DNA from: a virus
DNA: 64,000 bases
Direction: 5' to 3' (one strand)
Virus record (IMG/VR): IMGVR_UViG_3300037963_004147
Span: 39,154 to 103,153 of that record
How positions within the stretch are numbered: position 1 is the stretch's first letter; the number at the start of each line of letters is the position of its first letter. Positions 28,779 through 37,284 of this stretch are shown piece after piece. Under the pieces are notes generated by a model. That model saw nothing but the letters and a program-made list of their open reading frames with translations, searched no databases and had not been told where the DNA came from. The position numbers and the translations under genes are program-made.

Positions 28779-29198
28779 ATGGCAGGACCAGCATGGATAG
28801 GTAAATTATTTTCAGGGCTTTTTGGTAAAGCTGATAGAATCATTGATGAAGTAGTTACTTCTAAAGAAGAGAAGATGACTCTTAGAAATGCAATGCAAAA
28901 ACTATTATTAGATAGCGAAGCTACTGTACAAGAAAATGTTACCAAAAGATGGGAAGCTGATATGAATTCTGATTCATGGCTTTCTAAAAATGTTAGACCT
29001 TTAGTTTTAATATTTCTTGTTGTATGTACTATGATTCTAGTATTTATTGATGCTGGAGTTATTAATTTTAAAGTTGAAGATCAATGGATTAACTTACTGG
29101 AAATCACACTATTAACAGTAATAGGTGCTTATTTTGGTGGTAGATCTATTGAAAAAGTTAGAAATACTAACAAGAAAAATAACGATGGCAAGAAGTAA
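28779..29198 (+). CDS. Holin of the 3TM family
   Basis: The 139 residues follow the pattern of the 3TM holin family: an amphipathic N-terminus (WIGKLFSGLFGKADRIIDEV), the conserved segment RWEADMNSDSWLSKNVRP at about 59-74, a membrane helix (LVLIFLVVCTMILVFIDAG), a short loop, and a second helix (LEITLLTVIGAYFGG) followed by RSIEKV. Holins permeabilise the inner membrane at the end of infection. No soluble endolysin gene adjoins it, so the partner enzyme must lie elsewhere. Its end overlaps the next small gene by 14 bases. Confidence 0.75.
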   Translation: MAGPAWIGKLFSGLFGKADRIIDEVVTSKEEKMTLRNAMQKLLLDSEATVQENVTKRWEADMNSDSWLSKNVRPLVLIFLVVCTMILVFIDAGVINFKVEDQWINLLEITLLTVIGAYFGGRSIEKVRNTNKKNNDGKK

Positions 29199-29319
29199 TA
29201 ATGTATCTTTAGAGAAAACTGTTAAAAAAACTAGAAAGGGTGTACATGCTAAAAGCAAAACATCTAGAGTTAAAGGAAGCAAGTTTTATAAAAAGAAATA
29301 TAGAGGTCAAGGAAGATGA
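29185..29319 (+). CDS. 44-aa basic protein
   Basis: Starting at the ATG inside the end of the holin gene, this frame encodes MARSNNVSLEKTVKKTRKGV... ending in YRGQGR, with about one third Lys/Arg. A longer in-frame start at 29125 would lie fully inside the holin gene and is unlikely. The stop overlaps the next ATG (ATGA), which supports translation. It probably binds nucleic acid; the family is unknown to me. Confidence 0.6.
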   Translation: MARSNNVSLEKTVKKTRKGVHAKSKTSRVKGSKFYKKKYRGQGR

Positions 29320-29453
29320 ATTTAGAATTTGCATTTCATTTTCCCCATGATAGATTTGCTATTGGTTGGGAATATATAGGCCCAGATAAAGAATATAATA
29401 CAAGTATTATTAGAATCTTTCTTTTAATACTAACTATAACTTATGAAAATTGA
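29316..29453 (+). CDS. 45-aa protein, unknown function
   Basis: This short gene uses the ATG that overlaps the previous stop codon and reads MNLEFAFHFPHDRFAIGWEY... ending in LILTITYEN. The aromatic, His-containing N-terminus and the start/stop coupling on both sides (the next ATG is 3 bases after its stop) argue that it is a real gene and not spacer. There is a hydrophobic stretch near the C-terminus (IIRIFLLILTI). No function can be assigned. Confidence 0.6.
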   Translation: MNLEFAFHFPHDRFAIGWEYIGPDKEYNTSIIRIFLLILTITYEN

Positions 29454-29456
29454 ATT

Positions 29457-29651
29457 ATGAGTGCATATAAAAAACCTAAGTACAGAGATGGTGGATCTCT
29501 TCTAAGCAGAATGACCCAAATGGGTAATTTAGATATGACTATGCCAAATAAGGCTAAGAATTCTGATTGCGGATGTGGTAGTAAACCAAGAAGAAAAATG
29601 AATATGGGAGGTACAGTCCCAACTGCTAATACATATCATGGTAAGAAATGA
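29457..29651 (+). CDS. Small Gly/Met-rich protein with CGCG motif
   Basis: The 64 residues contain NSDCGCGSKPRRK near the centre and Gly/Met-rich flanks (DGGSLLSRMTQMGN, NMGGTVPTANTYHGKK). Two Cys alone do not make a zinc site, though a dimer could bind metal. The end overlaps the start of the beta-helix fibre gene by 4 bases, so it is translated as part of the fibre cassette. Possibly a minor virion protein. Confidence 0.55.
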   Translation: MSAYKKPKYRDGGSLLSRMTQMGNLDMTMPNKAKNSDCGCGSKPRRKMNMGGTVPTANTYHGKK

Positions 29652-31861
29652 ATATTTTAACTGACATATTAAGTCTTTTTAAAAGGAAGCAATTTGTAAA
29701 AGATGCTAAGCCAAGTGATGTAGTAGTTTTAGGTATTAATGAACCACCTGAAATAGAAGGTATTGCATCACCAGTTCCTTATAAGAATGTTAAATTAATT
29801 AAGATACAAGATCTTTTAACTTCCAGTGATTGTATACATACTAATGTTCCTGATCCATCTATTTATGCAGGAGTATTTAGAGATAAAACTACAGATCCTG
29901 TAACTGGTAAATGTTTTATTAATTTTAGAAGATTTAAATCATTATCATTAAATCTAACCATCAATGAAAATGGAGACTTTATTGATATTGATTGTTTAGC
30001 AGAAGCAAATACTGCATCTAATGTTGGAACAGGTGCTCAAGTATTCAAACAAAAGGTAGGTGAGGATTTAGAATTTAGAACATTAAGTTCTTCTGATGCA
30101 TCTATAACTATAACTCAAGGTGTAGATGAAATAGATTTAGTACAAAAAAGTCCTTGTACTTATCCTACAGATACTTTTACATGTCTTGATGAATACTTTT
30201 TATGGCATAGAGAAACTCCAGGTCCTGGATGTGATACATTTAAAGCTCCTCTTAGCAATATAATCCCATGCGGTCCTTGGTCTATTGCACAAACTAATGG
30301 TATTAAAACATATTATGCAGATTTAAACTCTGCACTAACTGCAGCTACTGCAGGAGAAACTGTACATATGGAAACTGATGTAACAGGTCCTAGTTTGGGA
30401 GCTGCTAATTTAGTAAATAGAGTTGATATAAATTTTAATGGTTTTGTATACACTGTAGATGATCCAGGTACTGATAACATAATTACAGATAATAATGTAG
30501 CTGTTACAGTTAATATGTATAATGGTGATATTAGAAGAATTGGTCAATCAGTTACAGGTACAGCAAATACTTCAGTTCCAGTATTAATTCAAAATGCAGA
30601 TACACAAATTAACTTTAATAATACTGTAAATATTACAAATTCTGATGGATATGGTATTGTTAATAATGGAAAAATTAGCAATGTTATTAAATCTGTTGGT
30701 ACTCTTGCAGGAATATTATTAGAAAATGATGTAGAATTACGTAATTGCTATGGTCAAGGTACTAGTATAGCTGGTATAGCCGGTTTAGTAACATCATCTA
30801 TATTAGAAGATTGTGTTGGTGAAGGTGAAAATGGTGATGGTATAAATATAACATTTGATCCTTTAGCTACAGAAGGTAAAGTAGAAAGGTGTACAGGATA
30901 CAGTAATAAAGCTGCAGGTATACTTTTACAAGGAACAGGAGATGCTCCTATAGAAGCTATTGATGTTGTTGGTTATGGTCCTATTGGTCTAACACTTACT
31001 GATTGCAAAGGTCTTGGAGGTAAAGGTTTTTCAACAGGTGCTGGAACATTTGGAGTTAAGCTAACGGATGGAAATTATGTTGACTTTCATGGTATTGCAA
31101 GCTCAGGTGTAGGATTAGGTATATATTCTAATAATTTTAATATAGATGTAATTAACTGTTCAGGATTATCTTATAATTATGTAGGAGGTATATTAGATGC
31201 AAATGATGATTCTAATGTTACTGTTCAAAATAGTGATTTTAATAGTTTACATCCAGAAGCTGTAGGTTGTGCATTACTAATTCAAAATGTAGGAGTAGAT
31301 GCTTTAGTAGATCTTATTGGAGGAACATATGCTGTTACTAGTAATCTTGCCTATGGTGTAAGTGCAAACCTTCCTTTTAGCATTCATTGGAATGACCTTA
31401 TATTTAGAACGGATTATAATTATACTATAAATCCTAACTTAACTAACCTTAACCCAACTAGTAAAAGAATTATAAATTCAAGTGGTTGTTACCATGGTAA
31501 TATAGATATTACTGGACAAGTCTTTACAAATATGTATGAGATTTCTGATCCAGGTAGTGGTGCCATACCATTAGATTTTGATAATGGGAGTGTTCAAAAA
31601 ATAACTTTAACAGCTAGTGCTGCATATAGTTTAGGTGCTCCTACTAATATAAATGAAGGTGCAACATATATGCTAACAATAATGCAACCTGCTCTAACTG
31701 GAAATGCTACACTAACTTTTAGTGCAGATTATTTATTTCCTGGAGGAACTGTTCCAACGATAACTGCTGCTGCAGGATCTGTTGATGTATTGTCTTTTCT
31801 TTGTGTTGATACCGGATCTGGATTAAAACTGATTTCTGTACCAACTCAAGACTTTCAATAA
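29648..31861 (+). CDS. Tail fibre with beta-helix domain (receptor binding candidate)
   Basis: The N-terminus (MNILTDILSLFKRK..., residues 1-35) resembles that of the collagen-like fibre at 34659, suggesting a common virion attachment module. A beta-rich region with several Cys follows (30-210). Residues about 220-600 are Gly/Asn/Asp-rich repeats such as NNGKISNV, LENDVELRNCYG, ILEDCVGEGENGDG and KVERCTGYSNKAAG, typical of right-handed parallel beta-helices in phage fibres and depolymerases. The last 120 residues form a small beta domain (QKITLTASAAYSL, ATYMLTIMQP) like a fibre tip. No catalytic residues can be picked out, so enzyme activity is open. Confidence 0.75.
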   Translation: MNILTDILSLFKRKQFVKDAKPSDVVVLGINEPPEIEGIASPVPYKNVKLIKIQDLLTSSDCIHTNVPDPSIYAGVFRDKTTDPVTGKCFINFRRFKSLSLNLTINENGDFIDIDCLAEANTASNVGTGAQVFKQKVGEDLEFRTLSSSDASITITQGVDEIDLVQKSPCTYPTDTFTCLDEYFLWHRETPGPGCDTFKAPLSNIIPCGPWSIAQTNGIKTYYADLNSALTAATAGETVHMETDVTGPSLGAANLVNRVDINFNGFVYTVDDPGTDNIITDNNVAVTVNMYNGDIRRIGQSVTGTANTSVPVLIQNADTQINFNNTVNITNSDGYGIVNNGKISNVIKSVGTLAGILLENDVELRNCYGQGTSIAGIAGLVTSSILEDCVGEGENGDGINITFDPLATEGKVERCTGYSNKAAGILLQGTGDAPIEAIDVVGYGPIGLTLTDCKGLGGKGFSTGAGTFGVKLTDGNYVDFHGIASSGVGLGIYSNNFNIDVINCSGLSYNYVGGILDANDDSNVTVQNSDFNSLHPEAVGCALLIQNVGVDALVDLIGGTYAVTSNLAYGVSANLPFSIHWNDLIFRTDYNYTINPNLTNLNPTSKRIINSSGCYHGNIDITGQVFTNMYEISDPGSGAIPLDFDNGSVQKITLTASAAYSLGAPTNINEGATYMLTIMQPALTGNATLTFSADYLFPGGTVPTITAAAGSVDVLSFLCVDTGSGLKLISVPTQDFQ

Positions 31862-33615
31862 TGTTCCCTAAACCCATATCATTTTTTGCAGCTAGTAGTG
31901 GAGGAATAAATCCTGATGCTCTTGTTACAAAATGGAATGTGGTTTCTGATGGTGATTCTATTGAAATAAAACATAGCAGTACACATTCTGCATCTATTAA
32001 CTATGATATAGATTGGGGTGATGGTCAAACAGAAAGTGGTATTACAACACAGACAAAAACTCATACTTATGCAACTGCAGGTCAGTATATTGTTCAAATA
32101 ACAGGTAGTTTTGTAGCACCTAATTTTGGTGGTTCAGTAGCAGCTAATAGAGATTTATTATTAGAAATGATTCAATGGGGCACTCTACAATATAAATATT
32201 TGTATAGAATGTTTTATGAATGTGGAAATATGATTTATAGTGCTACAGATGCTCCAGATTTAACTAATGTTGATAGTAATCAAAGTGGTTTATTTAGAGA
32301 AATGTTTGTTAATTGTGATTCAATTACAGCATTAGATTTAAGTCACTGGACACTTCCTTATGATAATACTGCAAAAGCTTATATGACATATAGAACTTTT
32401 TATGGTTTGAGTAACTGTGAAAATTTAAATGTTTCTGGTTGGGATGTAAGAGATGCTACTAATTCATATGATACATTTAGACTTATAGGTGGAAGTACTA
32501 CTAATGGTTGTGATTTTGAAGTAGATAATCTTAACTTTTCTAGAAATAACAACATACAAAGTATGTTTCACACTTCATTTGTAAATAGTCTTAATCTTGA
32601 TAATTGGACTCTTAACTCTTCTGGGACTACTACTATAGCAAATTTCTTTCAAAATACTAAGTGGAATGTTGCAACAGATGTAGATTTTAGTACATGGAGT
32701 AATACAAGTGCAGTTACTAATATGACTAATTTTGGGCGTTATCAAACAGGAGGAATATCTTTACTTCAAAGTGTAGACTTTACAGGATGGGATACAAGTA
32801 ATGTTGCTACATTAAATTTTTGGTTTTATGGAGCTAAAAGCTTAACAGAGATTAAAGGTCTTAATGGTTTATCTGGTAATTCTGTAACAACAATGAAAGA
32901 TGCTTTTTATGACTGTAAAATGTTATCATTTACAAATCATAACTTTGGTAGTAACTGGGATTCTAATTTTGCACCAACAAATGCTACAGCTTTACAAAAT
33001 ACATTTTATAGAGTTGGTCAATCATTATCACCAGGAGGAAATGCTCCTAATGTATCAAATTGGGATATATCAAATTGTACTATACTTACTAATTGTTTTA
33101 ATGATACAAGGTTTAATACAGCTTTAAATCTTAGTAATTGGGATTTTAGTTCATGTACATCACTAAATAGTTTTTTAAAATACCATCAAGGTACTACTTC
33201 AGTTACTCTTAATAATATATCATCCTCTATGACTACTGTTTATGCTTTTGGATGGTTATCTTCTATTGTTGATGTAACCTTTAGTGCAACTTGTGATTTA
33301 AGTGGAGTGCAAGATTGGAGATATTTTATGTATCAGAATACTAATTTTACAACATTAAATCTAGATGCGGCTGCAAGTTTTGCTGGAACAATAGCAAATA
33401 GAATGACTGGTATATTTGGAGGTAATGCTAGCACTGCACCAACTTTAGATGTAGCATCTTATGATATGTTTTTAAGAAGAGTGGATGCAACTATAGTTAA
33501 TTTGCAGACAATACAAGCTAATAATTCAGAATATACATGTGGAGGAGCAGCTGAAACAGCACGTAATAATTTAATAGCCGCAGGGCATACAATAACAGAT
33601 GCCGGATGTGTTTAA
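31861..33615 (+). CDS. PKD-like plus DUF285 (BspA-type) repeat surface protein
   Basis: The gene starts on the last base of the preceding stop. Of 584 residues, about 20-90 form a PKD-like beta-sandwich (IDWGDGQTESG, THTYATAGQYIVQITG). Residues about 110-520 carry repeats of the DUF285 kind (LFREMFVNCDSITALDLSHW, LNVSGWDVRDATNSYDTF, VDFTGWDTSNVATLNFWF, VSNWDISNCTILTNCF), a leucine-rich-repeat-like fold common in bacterial surface proteins. There is no signal peptide or lipobox, so it is likely assembled onto the virion, not exported. Adhesion to the host or to mucus/polysaccharide is a reasonable inference. Confidence 0.75.
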   Translation: MFPKPISFFAASSGGINPDALVTKWNVVSDGDSIEIKHSSTHSASINYDIDWGDGQTESGITTQTKTHTYATAGQYIVQITGSFVAPNFGGSVAANRDLLLEMIQWGTLQYKYLYRMFYECGNMIYSATDAPDLTNVDSNQSGLFREMFVNCDSITALDLSHWTLPYDNTAKAYMTYRTFYGLSNCENLNVSGWDVRDATNSYDTFRLIGGSTTNGCDFEVDNLNFSRNNNIQSMFHTSFVNSLNLDNWTLNSSGTTTIANFFQNTKWNVATDVDFSTWSNTSAVTNMTNFGRYQTGGISLLQSVDFTGWDTSNVATLNFWFYGAKSLTEIKGLNGLSGNSVTTMKDAFYDCKMLSFTNHNFGSNWDSNFAPTNATALQNTFYRVGQSLSPGGNAPNVSNWDISNCTILTNCFNDTRFNTALNLSNWDFSSCTSLNSFLKYHQGTTSVTLNNISSSMTTVYAFGWLSSIVDVTFSATCDLSGVQDWRYFMYQNTNFTTLNLDAAASFAGTIANRMTGIFGGNASTAPTLDVASYDMFLRRVDATIVNLQTIQANNSEYTCGGAAETARNNLIAAGHTITDAGCV

Positions 33616-33625
33616 AAAATGAGCT

Positions 33626-33919
33626 ATGAGTAAAAAATTAGATAAAGATAACCCAAATAGATGGGTGTTAATAACAAATGAAAATGAGGGTGCTGATTCT
33701 TTATTTTCATTTGGTAATGGAGGGGGACAGGGTATAACAATTGTTGAAACAGGACAACCTAATTTAGTTTCTTTTTTTACAGAAACAGAACTAGAAGAAG
33801 CTGTAAATGCAATAGCTCTTGATTCTACATATTATCAAAATGCTGTAGAAACAGAAGATGGTAGATTTTTACCTCCATCTGAATTACATGAATATGGATT
33901 AAGAACAAAAACAAATTAA
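33626..33919 (+). CDS. 97-aa acidic protein of the fibre cassette
   Basis: This acidic soluble protein has a central Gly-rich loop (FSFGNGGGQGITIVE) and a C-terminal segment FLPPSELHEYGL. No recognisable domain. It sits between the adhesin and a basic 240-aa protein, all co-directional with gaps near 10 bases, so a small tail or fibre-assembly factor is likely; I cannot go further. Confidence 0.6.
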   Translation: MSKKLDKDNPNRWVLITNENEGADSLFSFGNGGGQGITIVETGQPNLVSFFTETELEEAVNAIALDSTYYQNAVETEDGRFLPPSELHEYGLRTKTN

Positions 33920-33930
33920 AATTTAAAATT

Positions 33931-34653
33931 ATGAATAAGAGAAAAAAAGCTGTAAAAGCAAGAAATATGAAACTTGCTAAACAAAAATTGAAAAAAGCTC
34001 AACCTGGAACTGAAGTTGGACAATATTTAGTAAATCCTTTTGCACAACATAATCCTTTAAATGTAGGATTATACAAGCCTACTATAAGTAGAACTAATAT
34101 ACCTACTTTAAACTTAACTGATCCTTCTGGAATTAATACAGGTAGTAATACTACTGGAAATATTAGTGGTCAAACTGTATCTCAGATAATGAATAGAATT
34201 CCTACATCTAAACCACAAGATAAGCCAGTATCTAATCCAAGACTGCCTGTAACAGGTGCATTAAGATTTAATGCTGGTACTTCAAATCCTGCTGAAGGGT
34301 TTCAAAAAACTGAAGGTACATCTAATCTTATTAATAAAAATGTACAAGGAACAATAGGAGCTGATATAAATTTTGGTAGAAAAAATAATAGAAAGACTTT
34401 AACTATTGAAGGTGGAGCTCAAAGTAATATAGATCCAAATATGAGAAATAAAACAACTGGAAACTTTGCTAGACATACTAATCTTACTGGAAAAGTAGCT
34501 GTAAAAGATAAATCAGGGAATGTATTTCATATATCATCGGATGATCTTACTGGAGGTAATGTTAATGCTGGTGCTACATTTAAGTTTGGTAAAAAGAAAG
34601 CCGGTGGTTCTACATCTTATAAAAAGAAAATTGGTAAAAAGAAGAAAAAATAA
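33931..34653 (+). CDS. Basic Asn/Gly/Thr-rich protein with Lys-rich ends
   Basis: The 240-residue protein opens with a strongly basic helix (MNKRKKAVKARNMKLAKQKL) and ends in a poly-Lys tail (SYKKKIGKKKKK). The middle is low-complexity Asn/Thr/Gly/Pro, with beta-like segments such as GADINFGRKNNRKTLTIEGG and VNAGATFKFGKKK near the end. No enzyme motif. Basic termini suggest contact with DNA or with acidic virion proteins. It lies between fibre genes and shares their spacing. Confidence 0.6.
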   Translation: MNKRKKAVKARNMKLAKQKLKKAQPGTEVGQYLVNPFAQHNPLNVGLYKPTISRTNIPTLNLTDPSGINTGSNTTGNISGQTVSQIMNRIPTSKPQDKPVSNPRLPVTGALRFNAGTSNPAEGFQKTEGTSNLINKNVQGTIGADINFGRKNNRKTLTIEGGAQSNIDPNMRNKTTGNFARHTNLTGKVAVKDKSGNVFHISSDDLTGGNVNAGATFKFGKKKAGGSTSYKKKIGKKKKK

Positions 34654-34658
34654 AAGTT

Positions 34659-35636
34659 ATGCAATTATTACAAGACATATTAGGTTTATTCCGAAGAGCT
34701 AAAACAGTCTCTACGTTAGATAATGAAGATGTTATAGCTATTGGTAAACATTTAAGCGAGAGAGATAAGATGCCAGCTGAAGCTGCCGTTATGGAAGCTA
34801 AAGATTTAGTGTCTTGGTTAAATACGCAAATATCCGGTAGTGGAGGTGGATTAGGACCTCAAGGTCCATCTGGTCAAAATGGTCAAGCTGCTTCAATTAG
34901 TATTGGAAGTACTACAACAGGTTCTGCAGGAACTAATGCTGAAGTTACAAACAGTGGTAGCTCTTCAAATGCTGTATTAAACTTTGTAATACCAAAGGGT
35001 GATACTGGTGTTGGAGCACAAGGTTCACAAGGTCCAGCTGGTCCAGCGGGTCCACAAGGTGCTGTAGGTCCGGCAGGTTTAACATGGCAAGGTGCCTGGT
35101 CATCAGGTACTATTTATTCTGCTAATGATGCAGTGGGTTATAATGGTGCATCTTACTTTGCATTAAATGGAGTTGGTCCATCTCCCACAGATCCAGCAGC
35201 TGATACTACAAATTGGGCTTTATTAGCAAGTCAAGGAGCCATTGGTCCAGCAGGATCAAATGGTGCTCAGGGAGTGCAAGGTCCAGTTGGCCCTCAAGGT
35301 CCGATAGGTTTAACAGGTCCGCAGGGTCCAAGTTTATGGAGCAATGTTTTTTCAGGATCAATATCTGGAGTTTATAGTTTAAATTTAGTTGGAAATAATA
35401 CTTTCCTTTTAAATGTTACAGCACCTACTACACTAGATATTGTGGGTGCATCTGTTGGAGATTACATCTTTATAATAGATAATACAGGTGGACATATTGT
35501 TTCTTTACAAACAGGTAGCACATTCTATACAAATAATAGTTTACAGCCGGTTATCTCAGGAATAACGTTAATGAAAGGAACATGGGATGGAAGTAAAATG
35601 TATATTACTTCATTAGAAAATATGACAAACTTATAG
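34659..35636 (+). CDS. Collagen-like tail fibre
   Basis: Residues 1-35 (MQLLQDILGLFRRAKTVSTL...) resemble the N-terminus of the beta-helix fibre. Gly-X-Y blocks follow at about 66-75, 120-145 and 195-225 (GLGPQGPSGQNGQ, GPAGPAGPQGAVGPAG, GPVGPQGPIGLTGPQGP), separated by a carbohydrate-binding-like insert (TWQGAWSSGTIYSANDAVGY at about 145-165). The C-terminal 100 residues are beta-rich. Such collagen triplets form trimeric stalks in phage fibres. The inserted sequence resembles ChiC/CBM5-12-like modules (WxxxxxYxxxDxVxYxGxxY), suggesting glycan binding. Confidence 0.8.
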   Translation: MQLLQDILGLFRRAKTVSTLDNEDVIAIGKHLSERDKMPAEAAVMEAKDLVSWLNTQISGSGGGLGPQGPSGQNGQAASISIGSTTTGSAGTNAEVTNSGSSSNAVLNFVIPKGDTGVGAQGSQGPAGPAGPQGAVGPAGLTWQGAWSSGTIYSANDAVGYNGASYFALNGVGPSPTDPAADTTNWALLASQGAIGPAGSNGAQGVQGPVGPQGPIGLTGPQGPSLWSNVFSGSISGVYSLNLVGNNTFLLNVTAPTTLDIVGASVGDYIFIIDNTGGHIVSLQTGSTFYTNNSLQPVISGITLMKGTWDGSKMYITSLENMTNL

Positions 35637-35637
35637 T

Positions 35638-37104
35638 ATGATACCAACTAAAAATATAGATACAGAAGACTTAGTATTCTTACTTGATCCTTCTAGCCCT
35701 TTATCATTTAATAGATCTAAAGCTGCTAATAGTATTGCTTTTAATGGTAAAAATCTATTTACTGGAACTAAACTTTTTGAAAATTCTGAAGCACTTGGAG
35801 CAAGACAAGGAACATGGGGACCTAATATTATACCTCAAGATATTACACCAAAGGGTGCTACTATTGTACAAAAAGCTTTAGAAATTGCACCAGATGCTAG
35901 TTTAGGTGTAACAATATTACAAGAAGATGTGGGTCCTGGTGCTAAGTACTTAAGGTATGATATGAATGTAGAAGGTCTAATTGGACATATAAGTCCTGAA
36001 CCTCCTGAAATACTTACATATTCATTATATATTAAACCTAGTGCTACTACTTTAGTTGATAGATGTATTAAAATAGATAATTTTAATATGCCTGAATCTG
36101 GAGGTTTAACAGTTAATCCAATAGATGGCACTATACTCTATTCAGATATACACAATTTTGATGAAGGTGTAGAAGATGTTGGAAATGGTTGGTATAGAAT
36201 ATTTTACTCAATTAAAATATCAAATTTAAATGTTTCTGTGCGGTCTATGCGAACAAGAATTATGCTAACCACTACAACAGGAGCTTTAAGTTATACAGGC
36301 GATGGTACATCTGGTGTATATATTTGGGGTGCTCAAATGGAGGATGGGTGTTTATCAAACTATGTTGAAACACCTAATACAGATACCATGGCAGCCTTTA
36401 AAAATAGAAAATTTACATCCGGATCAGGAAATCCTACACCATATACTACATCATTATGGGGTAGTAACTTTAGATTTGATGGTGTTACTGGCGGATTAAA
36501 CTCAGGTGCTATGATCAGAGTTCCATTTAGAAGTGGTGGAATATCTGATATAAATGATCTTCAAAGTCATAGTGGCTTTGTTTGGGCAATAGTTAGAGAT
36601 AATGCAAATCCTACTGATAATGGATGGGGTTACCCTGGATTTGAAAATTCTTTAACTTTTATGGGTAGAATTGGAGGAAGACAAAATAATGGATGCTTTG
36701 GTATAAATAAAGATAGGGATACATTATATTATAAAGTTAGACCAGTACTATCTAATGGAAACCCTGTAACATATTTATCAACATCAGATGTTTTTCCGCA
36801 ACTTCAAATTAAGACCTGGTATTTATTTTCATTTACATATGATCTAAGTACTAAAACAACTTCTTTTTATTTAGATGGTCAACATGTTGGAGACTTTGTT
36901 AATACAAGTTACCCAACATTTACTTTTGATGGTATTCAAGGTAGTAATGGTCAAATAGAATTAGGTTACTTTAGTGTAAATGCTGTTCCTATTGTTAGAA
37001 ATCAATTTAATGGTGTTATGAATAGAGTTGCATTTTATGAAAAGATAATGGATGCAGCTGATCATTTAAAATTCTTTGAGAATACTAGATATAGATTTAA
37101 ATAA
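35638..37104 (+). CDS. Concanavalin A-like (LamG-type) lectin protein of the tail
   Basis: The 488-residue protein follows the collagen-like fibre by one base. Residues about 60-250 form a beta-sandwich ending in YIWGAQMEDGCLSNYVETP, a pattern seen in phage carbohydrate-binding modules. Residues about 280-480 fit a LamG/ConA-like lectin (FVWAIVRDNA, WYLFSFTYDLSTKTTSFYLDGQHVGDF, IELGYFSVNA, FNGVMNRVAFYEKIMD). It is the last gene before a strong terminator and is most likely a glycan-binding tip or accessory fibre. No glycosidase acid pair is evident. Confidence 0.75.
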   Translation: MIPTKNIDTEDLVFLLDPSSPLSFNRSKAANSIAFNGKNLFTGTKLFENSEALGARQGTWGPNIIPQDITPKGATIVQKALEIAPDASLGVTILQEDVGPGAKYLRYDMNVEGLIGHISPEPPEILTYSLYIKPSATTLVDRCIKIDNFNMPESGGLTVNPIDGTILYSDIHNFDEGVEDVGNGWYRIFYSIKISNLNVSVRSMRTRIMLTTTTGALSYTGDGTSGVYIWGAQMEDGCLSNYVETPNTDTMAAFKNRKFTSGSGNPTPYTTSLWGSNFRFDGVTGGLNSGAMIRVPFRSGGISDINDLQSHSGFVWAIVRDNANPTDNGWGYPGFENSLTFMGRIGGRQNNGCFGINKDRDTLYYKVRPVLSNGNPVTYLSTSDVFPQLQIKTWYLFSFTYDLSTKTTSFYLDGQHVGDFVNTSYPTFTFDGIQGSNGQIELGYFSVNAVPIVRNQFNGVMNRVAFYEKIMDAADHLKFFENTRYRFK

Positions 37105-37155
37105 GGAAGGCTCACCAGAACGTGTAACTGATGAGTTGGTTTGCCTTCCTGTTTT
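37104..37155 (+). terminator. Terminator closing the fibre module
   Basis: AGGAAGGC (37104-37111) pairs with GCCTTCCT (37143-37150), with an inner ACCA/TGGT pairing, followed by GTTTTT. It overlaps the stop codon of the lectin-like gene. Confidence 0.85.
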
Positions 37156-37198
37156 TAACACTTAACGGCTTTTACCTTACCGTTTATTTTTCACGTTT

Positions 37199-37282
37199 TT
37201 AGTATTTATCTCTTTTACTTGCTACAAGATAAATTAAAAGGATAGCTATTAATAGCTTTAATATAATATCAACTATTTCCAA
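37199..37282 (-). CDS. Possible 27-aa membrane peptide (TTG start)
   Basis: A minus-strand frame directly after the DUF932 gene would encode LEIVDIILKLLIAILLIYLV followed by ASKRDKY: one hydrophobic helix with a basic C-terminus. It can only start at TTG (37282), since the frame is closed by a stop a few codons upstream. Similar tiny membrane proteins follow other genes here, which makes it plausible but unproven. The rest of 37157-37284 shows nothing else. Confidence 0.3.
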   Translation of the reverse strand: MEIVDIILKLLIAILLIYLVASKRDKY

Positions 37283-37284
37283 GC

